10,124 nt of DNA from positions 1-10,124 of the forward strand of contig JAMOPD010000268.1 in the NCBI GenBank assembly GCA_027064745.1, given 5' to 3'. A program made the position numbers and the translations under genes. The notes below the pieces were generated by a model that was not told the origin of the DNA, made no database searches, and saw only the letters and a list, made by a program, of their open reading frames with translations. Below are positions 1 to 5,873 of the stretch, piece by piece. The stretch comes from Thermococcaceae archaeon. GTDB lineage: Archaea; Methanobacteriota_B; Thermococci; Thermococcales; Thermococcaceae. How positions within the stretch are numbered: position 1 is the stretch's first letter; every line of letters begins with the position of its first letter.

Positions 1-65
1 ATTGGAACACCGGCAAGGAGGAGAATACCAAAGAGCAGGAGTATAAGAACCGAAGGATCAAGCAT
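1..65 (-). CDS. dctM: TRAP transporter large permease subunit DctM, N-terminal fragment (runs off left edge)
   Basis: Only the first 21 codons are present. On the minus strand an ATG at 65-63 opens a frame reading MLDPSVLILLLFGILLLAGVP, which is the typical start of the large (about 12-helix) membrane subunit of TRAP transporters: a very short polar N-terminus followed at once by a Leu/Ile-rich first helix ending in G-V-P. The start codon overlaps the end of dctQ by 8 nt. A GGGGG ribosome binding site (79-75) sits inside the dctQ 3' end at suitable spacing, so translation is probably coupled. In the family this subunit forms the sodium-driven translocation channel for organic acids. The order P-Q-M supports the call. 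The rest of the gene is outside the window, so intactness cannot be judged. Confidence 0.82.
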   Translation of the reverse strand, partial: MLDPSVLILLLFGILLLAGVP

Positions 66-513
66 TTTTAATAACCCCCTTCATGCTTTGTATTATCCTA
101 AAAATCACCAGAATGGATATTATTGGCATTCCAATTGTGTATATCCACATTGGAATTCCCAAGGCCATCGTTGTTGAGTGATAAATTGTCATGTCGAGGT
201 AAACATATCGGGCTGTGAGATAAAGAACCACAATGAAAAGGATTAAGCTGAGTATCTGTCCAAATATTATGAGATGTTTTCTTATGGGCACTCTATCCCT
301 TACAAAGACCATTGCCAGATGAGAACCTCTTCTAAATGCCATACCTATCCCCAGAAATGTTACCCATACAAAAAATGCCACCTCAACTTCCTCTGTAAAC
401 GCGATAGAAGCATGGAAAAGGTATCTTGTAACAACGTTTATAAATGCCACGAGAATCATGATGAGAAGTAGAACAGCCGCGACATATCCCTCTGCCTCGA
501 TTTTCTCCTCCAA
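58..513 (-). CDS. dctQ: TRAP transporter small permease subunit DctQ
   Basis: A 151-residue membrane protein with four hydrophobic segments (roughly residues 10-32, 46-62, 80-103 and 119-142), the size and topology of the TRAP small subunit. After the first helix comes the family-typical stretch NVVTRYLF followed by a Glu-rich turn (FTEEVEV), and the second helix is followed by G-M-A-F-R-R-G-S-H-L. I chose the TTG at 513-511 as start because a perfect AAAGGAGGT lies 8 nt upstream (529-521). A longer frame begins at a GTG (522-520) that is itself inside this ribosome binding site and so is unlikely. The gene lies 44 nt downstream of dctP and overlaps dctM by 8 nt, so it belongs to the same operon. 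In the family it bridges the binding protein and the DctM channel. The substrate cannot be read from it. Confidence 0.9.
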   Translation of the reverse strand: MEEKIEAEGYVAAVLLLIMILVAFINVVTRYLFHASIAFTEEVEVAFFVWVTFLGIGMAFRRGSHLAMVFVRDRVPIRKHLIIFGQILSLILFIVVLYLTARYVYLDMTIYHSTTMALGIPMWIYTIGMPIISILVIFRIIQSMKGVIKNA

Positions 514-532
514 TTTAAACACCTCCTTTAGA

Positions 533-553
533 TTGAAAAGAAAAAATTAAAAA
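533..553 (-). terminator. U-rich tract between dctP and dctQ, possible partial terminator
   Basis: On the minus strand, directly after the dctP stop codon, the RNA would contain an almost continuous U-rich run (two stretches of five and six T broken by AA, then C and four more T). Archaeal RNA polymerase can terminate at oligo-U without a hairpin. Placed inside the operon this could lower expression of the membrane subunits relative to the binding protein, which TRAP systems need in excess. This is inference from composition only. Confidence 0.35.
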
Positions 554-557
554 CAGA

Positions 558-1727
558 TCATGAAGGAACTTCGACTTTTATCCCAAGAGCATTCTCGATA
601 TCTGAAACTGCATCCTCTACTAGTCCTTTTCCTATCTTTGGCACCCATGTCTTGTAGACACTGCCAACCTTGGCTTTAAACTCCGCCCTCTGGTCTGGAG
701 ATAAAGTTGTTATTTCCATTCCTTTACTTTCCAAGAAACTGAGGGGATCTGTTATTTCAGGTGTGTAACTGTACTTCTCCTTTAATATCTTCAGAGAGGT
801 GCCATCGTCAAGACCTATACGTGCCATAGCTTTTTCCCATTTAGCTGCTTTGATTGCCGCTTCCTTTATTATCTGCTGGGTTTGTGGATCAAAAGATTCC
901 CATGTCTTCTTGTTTACAGCAAATATTAGCGGGTCAATTGCATAATCCCATATCGTCATGTATTTGTGGAACTCATAGATCTTGTAGGGGATTATAACAA
1001 TATTCACTGGATTTTCCTGCCCATCAACTACTTTCTGCTGGAATGCTGTAATGGCATCTCCCCAGTTCATCATTGTTGGGTCAGCACCAAGTGCCTTGAA
1101 CGTGTCGATGAATATTGGGGAACCAACTACTCTAATCTTCAGCCCTTTAAGATCATCCGGAGTTTTAATTGGATGCTTCCAGTTGGTTACTTGTCTAAAT
1201 CCATTTTCACCCCATGCTAATGGGACTACACCTTTGCTTTCCAATATTTCTGCAATTCTTTTGCCTGCTTTTCCATTTTCCACAGCATCAACTGCCTTGT
1301 ATATGTCCCCTTTCTTTTTCCCTTCTGGGAAGAAGAAGGGTAATATAAACAAGTTCAGCTCTTTAACCTGAGGAGCCCAGTTTATTGTCGAGCCAACAGC
1401 AAAGTCCGCAACTCCTTGGCTGAGCAAAACAAACTCATTTGTCTGTTTTCCTGCAAAAAGCTGTCCAGAGAAATATATTTGAATCTTCACTCTGCCGTTT
1501 GTCCTTTTCTCTACCTCATCTGCCCACATTTTTGCAGCCTGTCCCCAAGGAGAATTTGGTCCGACAACGACGCTCATTTTGTATACCTTGGTCGGGGCAG
1601 AAGATGCTGAAGAAGATGTCGATGTTGATGCCGACGTCGTAGAAGTAGTGCCTTTTCCTACACATCCAGCCCCAATCACACCAAAAATCAAAATCCCTAA
1701 CAGCAATATGGTTCCAAATTTTCTCAT
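558..1727 (-). CDS. dctP: TRAP transporter solute-binding lipoprotein, DctP family
   Basis: A 389-residue extracytoplasmic solute receptor. The N-terminus is a lipoprotein signal: Met-Arg-Lys, a hydrophobic core, then the lipobox G-A-G-C with Cys22 as the lipidation site, followed by a Ser/Thr-rich spacer (about residues 27-46) that probably lifts the receptor off the membrane and may be glycosylated. The mature domain follows the DctP pattern: an early SPWGQAAKMWADEV helix, then GRVKIQIYFSGQL, then GVADFAVGS, then LKGLKIRVVGSP. Arg199 in that last motif is the residue that in the family salt-bridges the carboxylate of the ligand. The ATG start has GGAGGT 7 nt upstream, located within the last codons of the lipoyl gene, only 2 nt away. 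The ligand is unknown: family knowledge favours a carboxylate, and the neighbouring lipoyl gene is the only local hint. Confidence 0.93.
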   Translation of the reverse strand: MRKFGTILLLGILIFGVIGAGCVGKGTTSTTSASTSTSSSASSAPTKVYKMSVVVGPNSPWGQAAKMWADEVEKRTNGRVKIQIYFSGQLFAGKQTNEFVLLSQGVADFAVGSTINWAPQVKELNLFILPFFFPEGKKKGDIYKAVDAVENGKAGKRIAEILESKGVVPLAWGENGFRQVTNWKHPIKTPDDLKGLKIRVVGSPIFIDTFKALGADPTMMNWGDAITAFQQKVVDGQENPVNIVIIPYKIYEFHKYMTIWDYAIDPLIFAVNKKTWESFDPQTQQIIKEAAIKAAKWEKAMARIGLDDGTSLKILKEKYSYTPEITDPLSFLESKGMEITTLSPDQRAEFKAKVGSVYKTWVPKIGKGLVEDAVSDIENALGIKVEVPS

Positions 1728-1729
1728 CT

Positions 1730-1972
1730 TCAGACCTCCGTTTCAATCAACGCTATCGGTTCCCCGATGGGAACCTCATCCCCCTCCTCGTGTATTATCT
1801 TGACGAGAACACCATCAGCTGGAGATTCAACCTCCCCAGTAAGTTTTTCACTTTCTATCTCTGCGATTATTTCACCCTTCTTGACTTGATCTCCCTCTTT
1901 TTTCACCCACTTTATTATAGTGCCGCTTTCCATAGTCAGGCCTAATTTTGGCATCACCACCTCTACCCTCAT
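1730..1972 (-). CDS. Stand-alone lipoyl (biotinyl/lipoyl attachment) domain protein
   Basis: An 80-residue protein that is one lipoyl domain and nothing else. It starts RVEVVMPKLGLTMESGTI, the opening of 2-oxoacid dehydrogenase E2 lipoyl domains, followed by W-V-K-K-E-G-D-Q-V-K-K-G-E, the modification hairpin I-E-S-E-K-L with Lys43 as the likely lipoylated lysine, then SPADGVLVKI and E-G-D-E-V-P-I-G-E. The E-S-E-K context argues for lipoate; biotin carriers have A-M-K-M. There is no E3-binding or acyltransferase part. Of several candidate starts (TTG 1984, ATG 1978, ATG 1972) I prefer ATG 1972-1970, which has GGGG six bases upstream; the others change only the first few residues. It is the first gene of the TRAP operon, 2 nt from dctP. 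It could serve as a swinging arm for an enzyme encoded further left, or be connected with uptake of lipoate or a 2-oxoacid. Those roles are inference. Confidence 0.85.
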   Translation of the reverse strand: MRVEVVMPKLGLTMESGTIIKWVKKEGDQVKKGEIIAEIESEKLTGEVESPADGVLVKIIHEEGDEVPIGEPIALIETEV

Positions 1973-1989
1973 GACCATCCCCAATTCAT

Positions 1990-2020
1990 CTAAAATGTTT
2001 TAGAATCTAAAAGTTTTGAG
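1990..2020. promoter_or_regulatory. Tandem AT-rich palindromes, candidate operator of the lipoyl-TRAP operon
   Basis: A perfect inverted repeat CTAAAA-TG-TTTTAG (1990-2003) is followed after three bases by a near copy, CTAAAA-G-TTTTGAG (2007-2020). The two centres are about 16-17 bp apart. They lie between the proposed minus-strand TATA box (2033-2026) and the lipoyl start codon (1972), so they would cover the transcription start, a position typical of a repressor site. I do not recognise the regulator. Confidence 0.5.
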
Positions 2021-2025
2021 TGAAC

Positions 2026-2033
2026 ATATTAAA
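2026..2033 (-). promoter_or_regulatory. Candidate TATA box for the lipoyl-TRAP operon
   Basis: Read on the minus strand, TTTAATAT is the best archaeal TATA-like element upstream of the lipoyl gene. It would place the transcription start near 2003, about 30 nt before the ATG. No experimental support; other AT-rich octamers are nearby. Confidence 0.4.
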
Positions 2034-2080
2034 CAGGTAATTTATCCAAAGCCTAGTACCTAAAGTCCATTTTGTCGAGG

Positions 2081-2096
2081 TAACCTTTAACGGTTA
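2081..2096. repeat. Imperfect palindrome in the divergent intergenic region
   Basis: TAACC (2081-2085) and GGTTA (2092-2096) form an inverted repeat with a 6-bp AT-rich centre. It lies about 60 bp upstream of the ttuA TATA element and about 110 bp upstream of the lipoyl gene. It may be an operator or chance; the arms are short. Confidence 0.25.
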
Positions 2097-2153
2097 TAAT
2101 TATTAAGAAAGTCCAAACCTATCCCACCAGCACCCTGAAAAACTATAAACAAC

Positions 2154-2161
2154 CTTTAAAG
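2154..2161 (+). promoter_or_regulatory. TATA box for ttuA, leaderless-type promoter
   Basis: CTTTAAAG is centred about 28 bp before the ttuA ATG (2186), which puts the expected transcription start at or just before the start codon. No purine-rich ribosome binding site is visible in front of the ATG (it is preceded by TATAATACCTTCAC), so a leaderless mRNA is likely. A second AT-rich element, ATATAATA at 2171-2178, is too close to the ATG to serve. Confidence 0.5.
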
Positions 2162-2185
2162 CCAGTAGCTATATAATACCTTCAC

Positions 2186-3103
2186 ATGAGATGCAAGTTC
2201 TGCGAGAGGCCGGCCTTCATCAAGCTCCACTACCCGAAGATGTACCTCTGCGAGGAGCACTTTAAAGAGTACTTCGAGAGAAAAGTTAAGAGGACTATTG
2301 AGAGATACAAGCTCCTCAGGCCGGATGAGAGAATTCTTGTGGTTGTGAGCGGGGGAAAGGATTCAGCCGTTACAGCTTACATTCTCAAGAAGCTCGGCTA
2401 TAACATAGAATGCCTCCACATAAATCTAGGCATAGGCGAGTATTCCGAGAAGAGCGAGAGCTATGCCAAAAAACAGTGCGAGGCTTTAGGAGTTCCACTC
2501 CATATAGTCCGCGTTAGGGAACTCCTCGGAAAGGGCATTGGCGAGGTAAAAACAAGAAGAGCCGTATGTTCTTACTGCGGATTAACTAAGCGCTACATCT
2601 TCAACAAGTTTGCCCATGACAATGGCTTTAATGCGGTAGCGACAGGCCACAACCTCGACGACGAGGCGAGCTTCATTTTCGCCAATCTGATGAACTGGAA
2701 CACGCAGTATCTGGCAAAGCAGGGGCCTCTCCTTCCTGGGGAGGGCAAATTCGTTAAGAAGGTAAAACCGCTCTACGAGCTGACTGAGAGGGAGGTCGTT
2801 GCATATGCCCTCGCGAACGGCATCAAGTACATGGTGGAGGAGTGCCCGTACGCGAGGGGAGCTACAACGCTTGAGTACAAAGCGATACTCAACGAGATGG
2901 AGGAGAAGAGACCGGGAACGAAAATCAACTTCGTCAAGGGCTTCCTGAGGAAGAAAAAGCTCTTTGAGGCCGAACTCCAAGAGGTGGAGTTGAAGGAGTG
3001 CAGAATCTGTGGTATGCCCGCTCAGGGGAAAAAATGCTCTTTCTGCAATTTCTGGGGTCTGGAAAAACCCTTGGAGTTTAATGGCAGAATCACACCTCCT
3101 TAA
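2186..3103 (+). CDS. ttuA: tRNA-5-methyluridine(54) 2-sulfurtransferase, TtuA family
   Basis: A 305-residue PP-loop ATPase of the TtuA/Ncs6 (TtcA-like) family. The order seen is an N-terminal zinc site (Cys3, Cys6, His15, Cys22, His25), the ATP-pyrophosphatase loop SGGKDS at 55-60, a C-S-Y-C-G motif (Cys128, Cys131), G-H-N-L-D-D-E at 154-160, E-E-C-P-Y with Cys220, and a C-terminal zinc ribbon (Cys272, Cys275, Cys284, Cys287). In the Pyrococcus horikoshii TtuA structure the three central cysteines at these same positions hold a [4Fe-4S] cluster. The enzyme adenylates U54 of tRNA and replaces O2 by sulfur, giving the 2-thio-ribothymidine that stabilises tRNA at high temperature; the sulfur comes from a ubiquitin-like carrier in the cytoplasm. 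The wobble-U34 enzyme is a close paralogue, but the two zinc sites and near full-length resemblance favour TtuA. The 3' end overlaps the convergent glucanotransferase gene by 14 bp. Confidence 0.93.
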   Translation: MRCKFCERPAFIKLHYPKMYLCEEHFKEYFERKVKRTIERYKLLRPDERILVVVSGGKDSAVTAYILKKLGYNIECLHINLGIGEYSEKSESYAKKQCEALGVPLHIVRVRELLGKGIGEVKTRRAVCSYCGLTKRYIFNKFAHDNGFNAVATGHNLDDEASFIFANLMNWNTQYLAKQGPLLPGEGKFVKKVKPLYELTEREVVAYALANGIKYMVEECPYARGATTLEYKAILNEMEEKRPGTKINFVKGFLRKKKLFEAELQEVELKECRICGMPAQGKKCSFCNFWGLEKPLEFNGRITPP

Positions 3104-5042
3104 ACCTAAGCCTAAAATTAAGCTCCCCTTCAGTCGGGAATAGCATTGTGTAACTCACTCCCTGCTGAATGAAGTCCCATCCGGCCTCGCTCTGGGAGAG
3201 GGTTTTTATCGGGAACTTCCAGATCATTGCCTCTCTACTCAGCTCAATCTCAATTTTTCCAATGCCATAGGGATCGCTGACCTTGATGGTTTTCGCTTTG
3301 AATTCTCCCGGACTTTCCATAACGCTGTGCACCGCCAGATTCATCTCAACCCCAAAGAGCACCCTTACTGGGCTCATAGCCCTATAGGTTACTTCAAAAC
3401 CATCCCTAAGGAGCCTGAAATCCTTCTCGACTTTAGCTGGCTTCGAGTCCACCAAACCATCACGCCACAGTCTCAGACTTTCCCCAAATTCAAACAGGTA
3501 AGGCTGGTTTATGAAATCTCCAAGCTCGTTATAGCGCACCAAATGATAGTCATCGAGTTTTGTCTCTATATTAAGAAAGTGATCTTGGAGAATTGCCCTC
3601 AACTGCCAGTCATATGCCAGTTCGCGCCTTATTTCGTCAGGTATCTGCTTCCCAACTTCATGTATGCTTGCCACTCCTTCTGAGGATTCTTCCCCATGAG
3701 TGGCACTGCCAACCTCATGGTAGTGTTCCCATCTCCTCGCCAGAACATCATTGTAGTTCACAGCCCTTCTCTTGGAGCTGAACTCAAAAAGCGCCCCGCC
3801 GTAAGAGGGCTTAAAAACAGCATAAAAGTTTTCATTCTCAAAGAAAACCTCATCTCTTCCATCAAAATCAATGTCCCTGACAAAACTTCCAGTGGAAACG
3901 AAACTGTTGGCTTTGATGATGTTCTCCCATACAGTCCTGCGGAGATGGGGGAGATAAACACCACCAAAGACCCCGTGCCAGTAGGCATCGTTGCACTGGG
4001 CCCTAAGTAGGAACCGCCTTGCCTCGGGTTTATCCTTTACAAGCTTGCTCACCATGAGCATTCTCTTGTGCATGTAATTGCTCTCAGGATACTTGAAGAA
4101 AAAGTTCTTCCAGATGCCGCCGCGCACGAAAACGCGGTACCTTTCAAAGTCTCCCTGGCTCTTCAGCTTTTCAACGAACTCAACAAAGAGCTTTGCTTGT
4201 TTAGCTGGTAAAGACCACTCACTCATCTCAAAGTATGAAGCTATGGGCAGATAAACCAACCCTTTAGGTTTGAACTTTGACAGGTACTCGCTGTAGGTCA
4301 TTAGATTTATTTTTTCGTTGCTTGTTATAGCATCAAAGAACCTCCTGAGCCAGCCTTTCTTATAGACCCACTCATACGTCCCGGGCCAGACACCAAACTT
4401 CTCACCGTCATCATGAAAGACGGCGAGTTTTGAGGGGTCATCATCCGTAAGACCCTCCAGATATTCAACCGTCTTTTCCACAGGCCTGAAAGGTATTAAA
4501 TAGCGGAGCTTCTCATCTATTGGAAATACTGCTATAACTTCGCCTCCATCCTCCGTATAATATGGCCAGAAAAGTTCCTCCTTACTTAAGCCAGCACTCA
4601 TGAAGTGATAGTCGTCGACAATGACGTAATCTATTCCAGCTTGACGGAGACTCTTTACAAGTTCGGGCTGCCACACCCTTTCTGTTAGCCATACTCCCCT
4701 GGCTTCATAACCGAGCTTTTTGGCAAATTCCTTTAAAAGCTTAATCTGTTCTATTCTATCCTCCTTCGGTATAGCTGCCAGAACAGGTTCATAAAACCCC
4801 GCGACAACAATTTCCAACTGTCCCTTTCTCACGAGAGAGCGTAGGAGGTCAATATATTCTGGCTTGTTTTCATTCAACCATTCAAGGAGGGGGCCACTTA
4901 TATGAACTGAAATCTTCATGTTGGAATATTCCTCAAGAATCTCCATAAATGGACGATATGAACGTTCATAAGCACCTTCAAATACCCATCCAAAGTTTCC
5001 CAACGGCTGATGATTATGAATGCCAAAGATGAAATTCACCAT
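3090..5042 (-). CDS. 4-alpha-glucanotransferase, glycoside hydrolase family 57
   Basis: A 650-residue cytoplasmic enzyme that transfers 1,4-alpha-glucan chains between maltodextrins (EC 2.4.1.25 activity; long chains can be cyclised). It has no signal peptide. The GH57 motifs are all present: H-N-H-Q-P at 9-13, the region around G-F-Y-E-P (82-86), the nucleophile motif W-L-T-E-R-V-W with Glu121, the acid/base motif F-H-D-D-G-E with Asp212, and the S-E-W-S-L-P segment. Glu121 and Asp212 correspond to Glu123 and Asp214 of the T. litoralis enzyme, which is two residues longer at the N-terminus. The beta-rich C-terminal half is complete (usual length about 655). I chose ATG 5042 because GGAGGTG lies 7 nt upstream; an open frame extends 23 codons further, but across the promoter. 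It is divergent from the interrupted secreted-protein gene and has a perfect TGM between its TATA box and start, so maltodextrin-responsive control by Tgr/TrmBL1 is likely. Confidence 0.95.
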   Translation of the reverse strand: MVNFIFGIHNHQPLGNFGWVFEGAYERSYRPFMEILEEYSNMKISVHISGPLLEWLNENKPEYIDLLRSLVRKGQLEIVVAGFYEPVLAAIPKEDRIEQIKLLKEFAKKLGYEARGVWLTERVWQPELVKSLRQAGIDYVIVDDYHFMSAGLSKEELFWPYYTEDGGEVIAVFPIDEKLRYLIPFRPVEKTVEYLEGLTDDDPSKLAVFHDDGEKFGVWPGTYEWVYKKGWLRRFFDAITSNEKINLMTYSEYLSKFKPKGLVYLPIASYFEMSEWSLPAKQAKLFVEFVEKLKSQGDFERYRVFVRGGIWKNFFFKYPESNYMHKRMLMVSKLVKDKPEARRFLLRAQCNDAYWHGVFGGVYLPHLRRTVWENIIKANSFVSTGSFVRDIDFDGRDEVFFENENFYAVFKPSYGGALFEFSSKRRAVNYNDVLARRWEHYHEVGSATHGEESSEGVASIHEVGKQIPDEIRRELAYDWQLRAILQDHFLNIETKLDDYHLVRYNELGDFINQPYLFEFGESLRLWRDGLVDSKPAKVEKDFRLLRDGFEVTYRAMSPVRVLFGVEMNLAVHSVMESPGEFKAKTIKVSDPYGIGKIEIELSREAMIWKFPIKTLSQSEAGWDFIQQGVSYTMLFPTEGELNFRLRFKEV

Positions 5043-5062
5043 TAAGACACCTCCATCGATAT

Positions 5063-5079
5063 TATCACTATGAGTGATA
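5063..5079. promoter_or_regulatory. Thermococcales Glycolytic Motif (TGM), perfect copy
   Basis: TATCAC-TATGA-GTGATA matches exactly the TATCAC-N5-GTGATA operator described for Tgr of T. kodakarensis and TrmBL1 of Pyrococcus. For the glucanotransferase it lies downstream of the TATA box and over the expected transcription start, the position associated with repression in the absence of maltodextrins. For the divergent secreted-protein gene it lies upstream of TATA, the position associated with activation. Confidence 0.9.
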
Positions 5080-5088
5080 TTCAAAAAG

Positions 5089-5099
5089 GTATATAAATA
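5089..5099. promoter_or_regulatory. Shared TATA region of divergent promoters
   Basis: GTATATAAATA reads as a TATA box in both directions. On the plus strand it is preceded by an AAAGG-type BRE and would start transcription near 5116-5120, in front of the secreted-protein ATG (5154). On the minus strand TTTATATA would start near 5068, in front of the glucanotransferase ATG (5042). The purine-rich BRE favours the plus direction at this exact element. Confidence 0.6.
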
Positions 5100-5112
5100 T
5101 TTTATGCACATA

Positions 5113-5129
5113 TATCAACAAGGGTGAAT
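5113..5129. promoter_or_regulatory. Degenerate TGM-like operator, copy 2
   Basis: TATCAA-CAAGG-GTGAAT keeps the 6-5-6 layout of TGM with three mismatches. It begins exactly 50 bp after the perfect copy and covers the expected plus-strand transcription start. Binding is inferred. Confidence 0.5.
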
Positions 5130-5132
5130 AAG

Positions 5133-5149
5133 TATCACCCGAGGTGAAT
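5133..5149. promoter_or_regulatory. Degenerate TGM-like operator, copy 3
   Basis: TATCAC-CCGAG-GTGAAT keeps a perfect left half site and the N5 spacing; only the last two bases of the right half deviate. It begins 20 bp after copy 2. Its right half (GAGGTGA, 5141-5147) doubles as the ribosome binding site of the secreted-protein gene, so a bound regulator and the translation signal share DNA. Confidence 0.55.
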
Positions 5150-5153
5150 AAAA

Positions 5154-5216
5154 ATGAAGAAGAGCATAGTGTTATTTCTAATTGCCATAATGATTTTTGG
5201 GCTGTTTCATAAATAG
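5154..5216 (+). CDS. Truncated signal-peptide stub of the interrupted gene
   Basis: A 20-residue reading frame, MKKSIVLFLIAIMIFG followed by LFHK contributed by the left end of the IS element, then TAG at 5214-5216. It keeps the promoter, TGM-like operators and ribosome binding site of the secreted-protein gene, so it may still be transcribed and translated into a short hydrophobic peptide. It probably has no function of its own. Confidence 0.6.
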   Translation: MKKSIVLFLIAIMIFGLFHK

Positions 5217-5230
5217 TTAAAAGCGTAAAG

Positions 5231-5239
5231 TTTAAATAT
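5231..5239 (+). promoter_or_regulatory. TATA box of the IS element transposase operon
   Basis: TTTAAATAT, preceded by the purine-rich GTAAAG, lies about 40 bp before the tnpA ATG. The expected start of transcription is near 5260, just in front of the GGAGGA ribosome binding site (5261-5266). Confidence 0.5.
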
Positions 5240-5273
5240 CTTCATTTCATAATTTATTTTGGAGGAGTGTTGT

Positions 5274-5873
5274 ATGAGGCTCTATCGAACAGGTAAGGCA
5301 TCACAACTCTTGGGTATCAGCAAGCCAACACTAATTAGAAAGATTAAATCTGGTGAGATTAAAGCGTATCGTGTTGGAAGAGAATACCGTATCCCCGAAA
5401 GTGAAATCAAAAGACTACTTGAAGGCAAAACTCTTGATAAAGTCGTCATTTATGCCAGAGTTTCAAGCCGAGACCAGAAGGAAGACTTGGAGAGACAGGT
5501 TGAATATCTTAAAAACTACTGCTCCTCCAAGGGTTATCAAGTTGTGAAAATTCTTACAGACGTTTCATCAGGCTTGAATGAGAACAGAAGGGGATTAAAA
5601 CAACTCTTTAAATTGGTTGAGGGTGGAGAAGTTGGGAAAGTCGTCATAACTTACAGGGATAGGCTCACACGCTTTGGATTCAAATACCTCGAACAATACT
5701 TCAACTCCCACGGCGTTGAAATTGAAGTAATCTTCGACGACGAGTCAGAAAAAGAACTCGTTGAGGACTTGTTAGCCATCGTAACTTCATTTGCTGGAAA
5801 GCTTTATGGGATGCGCTCACAAAAGAAAAAACGCCTCGTTGAGGCGATAAAGAATGCCCTCAGAGACGATTAA
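5274..5873 (+). CDS. tnpA: IS607-family serine recombinase TnpA
   Basis: A 199-residue transposase with the IS607 layout: an N-terminal MerR-like helix-turn-helix (about residues 1-50, T-G-K-A-S-Q-L-L-G-I-S then V-G-R-E-Y-R-I-P) followed by a resolvase catalytic domain. The catalytic motif Y-A-R-V-S-S places the nucleophilic serine at Ser64; the Y-R-D-R-L-T-R motif supplies Arg128, Arg130 and Arg133. DNA binding ahead of catalysis is the reverse of ordinary resolvases and diagnostic of this family. The start is ATG 5274, with GGAGG eight bases upstream; an in-frame TTG at 5259 lies before that ribosome binding site and is rejected. The gene overlaps tnpB by 20 nt, so the two are co-transcribed and translationally coupled. 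The protein catalyses excision and integration through a circular intermediate at GG dinucleotides. Confidence 0.93.
   Translation: MRLYRTGKASQLLGISKPTLIRKIKSGEIKAYRVGREYRIPESEIKRLLEGKTLDKVVIYARVSSRDQKEDLERQVEYLKNYCSSKGYQVVKILTDVSSGLNENRRGLKQLFKLVEGGEVGKVVITYRDRLTRFGFKYLEQYFNSHGVEIEVIFDDESEKELVEDLLAIVTSFAGKLYGMRSQKKKRLVEAIKNALRDD

Noticed and set aside
514..522. GTG start for dctQ at 522
   Set aside because: This GTG is part of the ribosome binding site AAAGGAGGTG that serves the TTG at 513.
1730..1972. Biotin carrier protein
   Set aside because: The modified-lysine context is E-S-E-K, as in lipoyl domains; biotin carriers have A/V-M-K-M.
2582..2980. 132-codon open frame antisense to ttuA
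   Set aside because: It lies opposite a well conserved gene, has no family-like motifs and is a shadow of its codon pattern.
3327..4010. Several plus-strand open frames inside the glucanotransferase gene
   Set aside because: They are antisense shadows of a complete conserved gene; no ribosome binding sites or recognisable motifs.
5043..5111. N-terminal extension of the glucanotransferase by 23 codons to an ATG at 5111
   Set aside because: The extension runs through the TGM and TATA box, while ATG 5042 has a perfect GGAGGTG and matches the known N-terminus of the family.
5154..5216. A genuine small membrane peptide gene
   Set aside because: The frame continues exactly after the IS element, so this is a truncated signal peptide, although it may still be expressed.
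5259..5273. Upstream TTG start for the serine recombinase adding five residues
   Set aside because: It lies before the GGAGG (5261-5265) that is correctly spaced for ATG 5274; the extra residues E-E-C-C would be a translation of the ribosome binding site.
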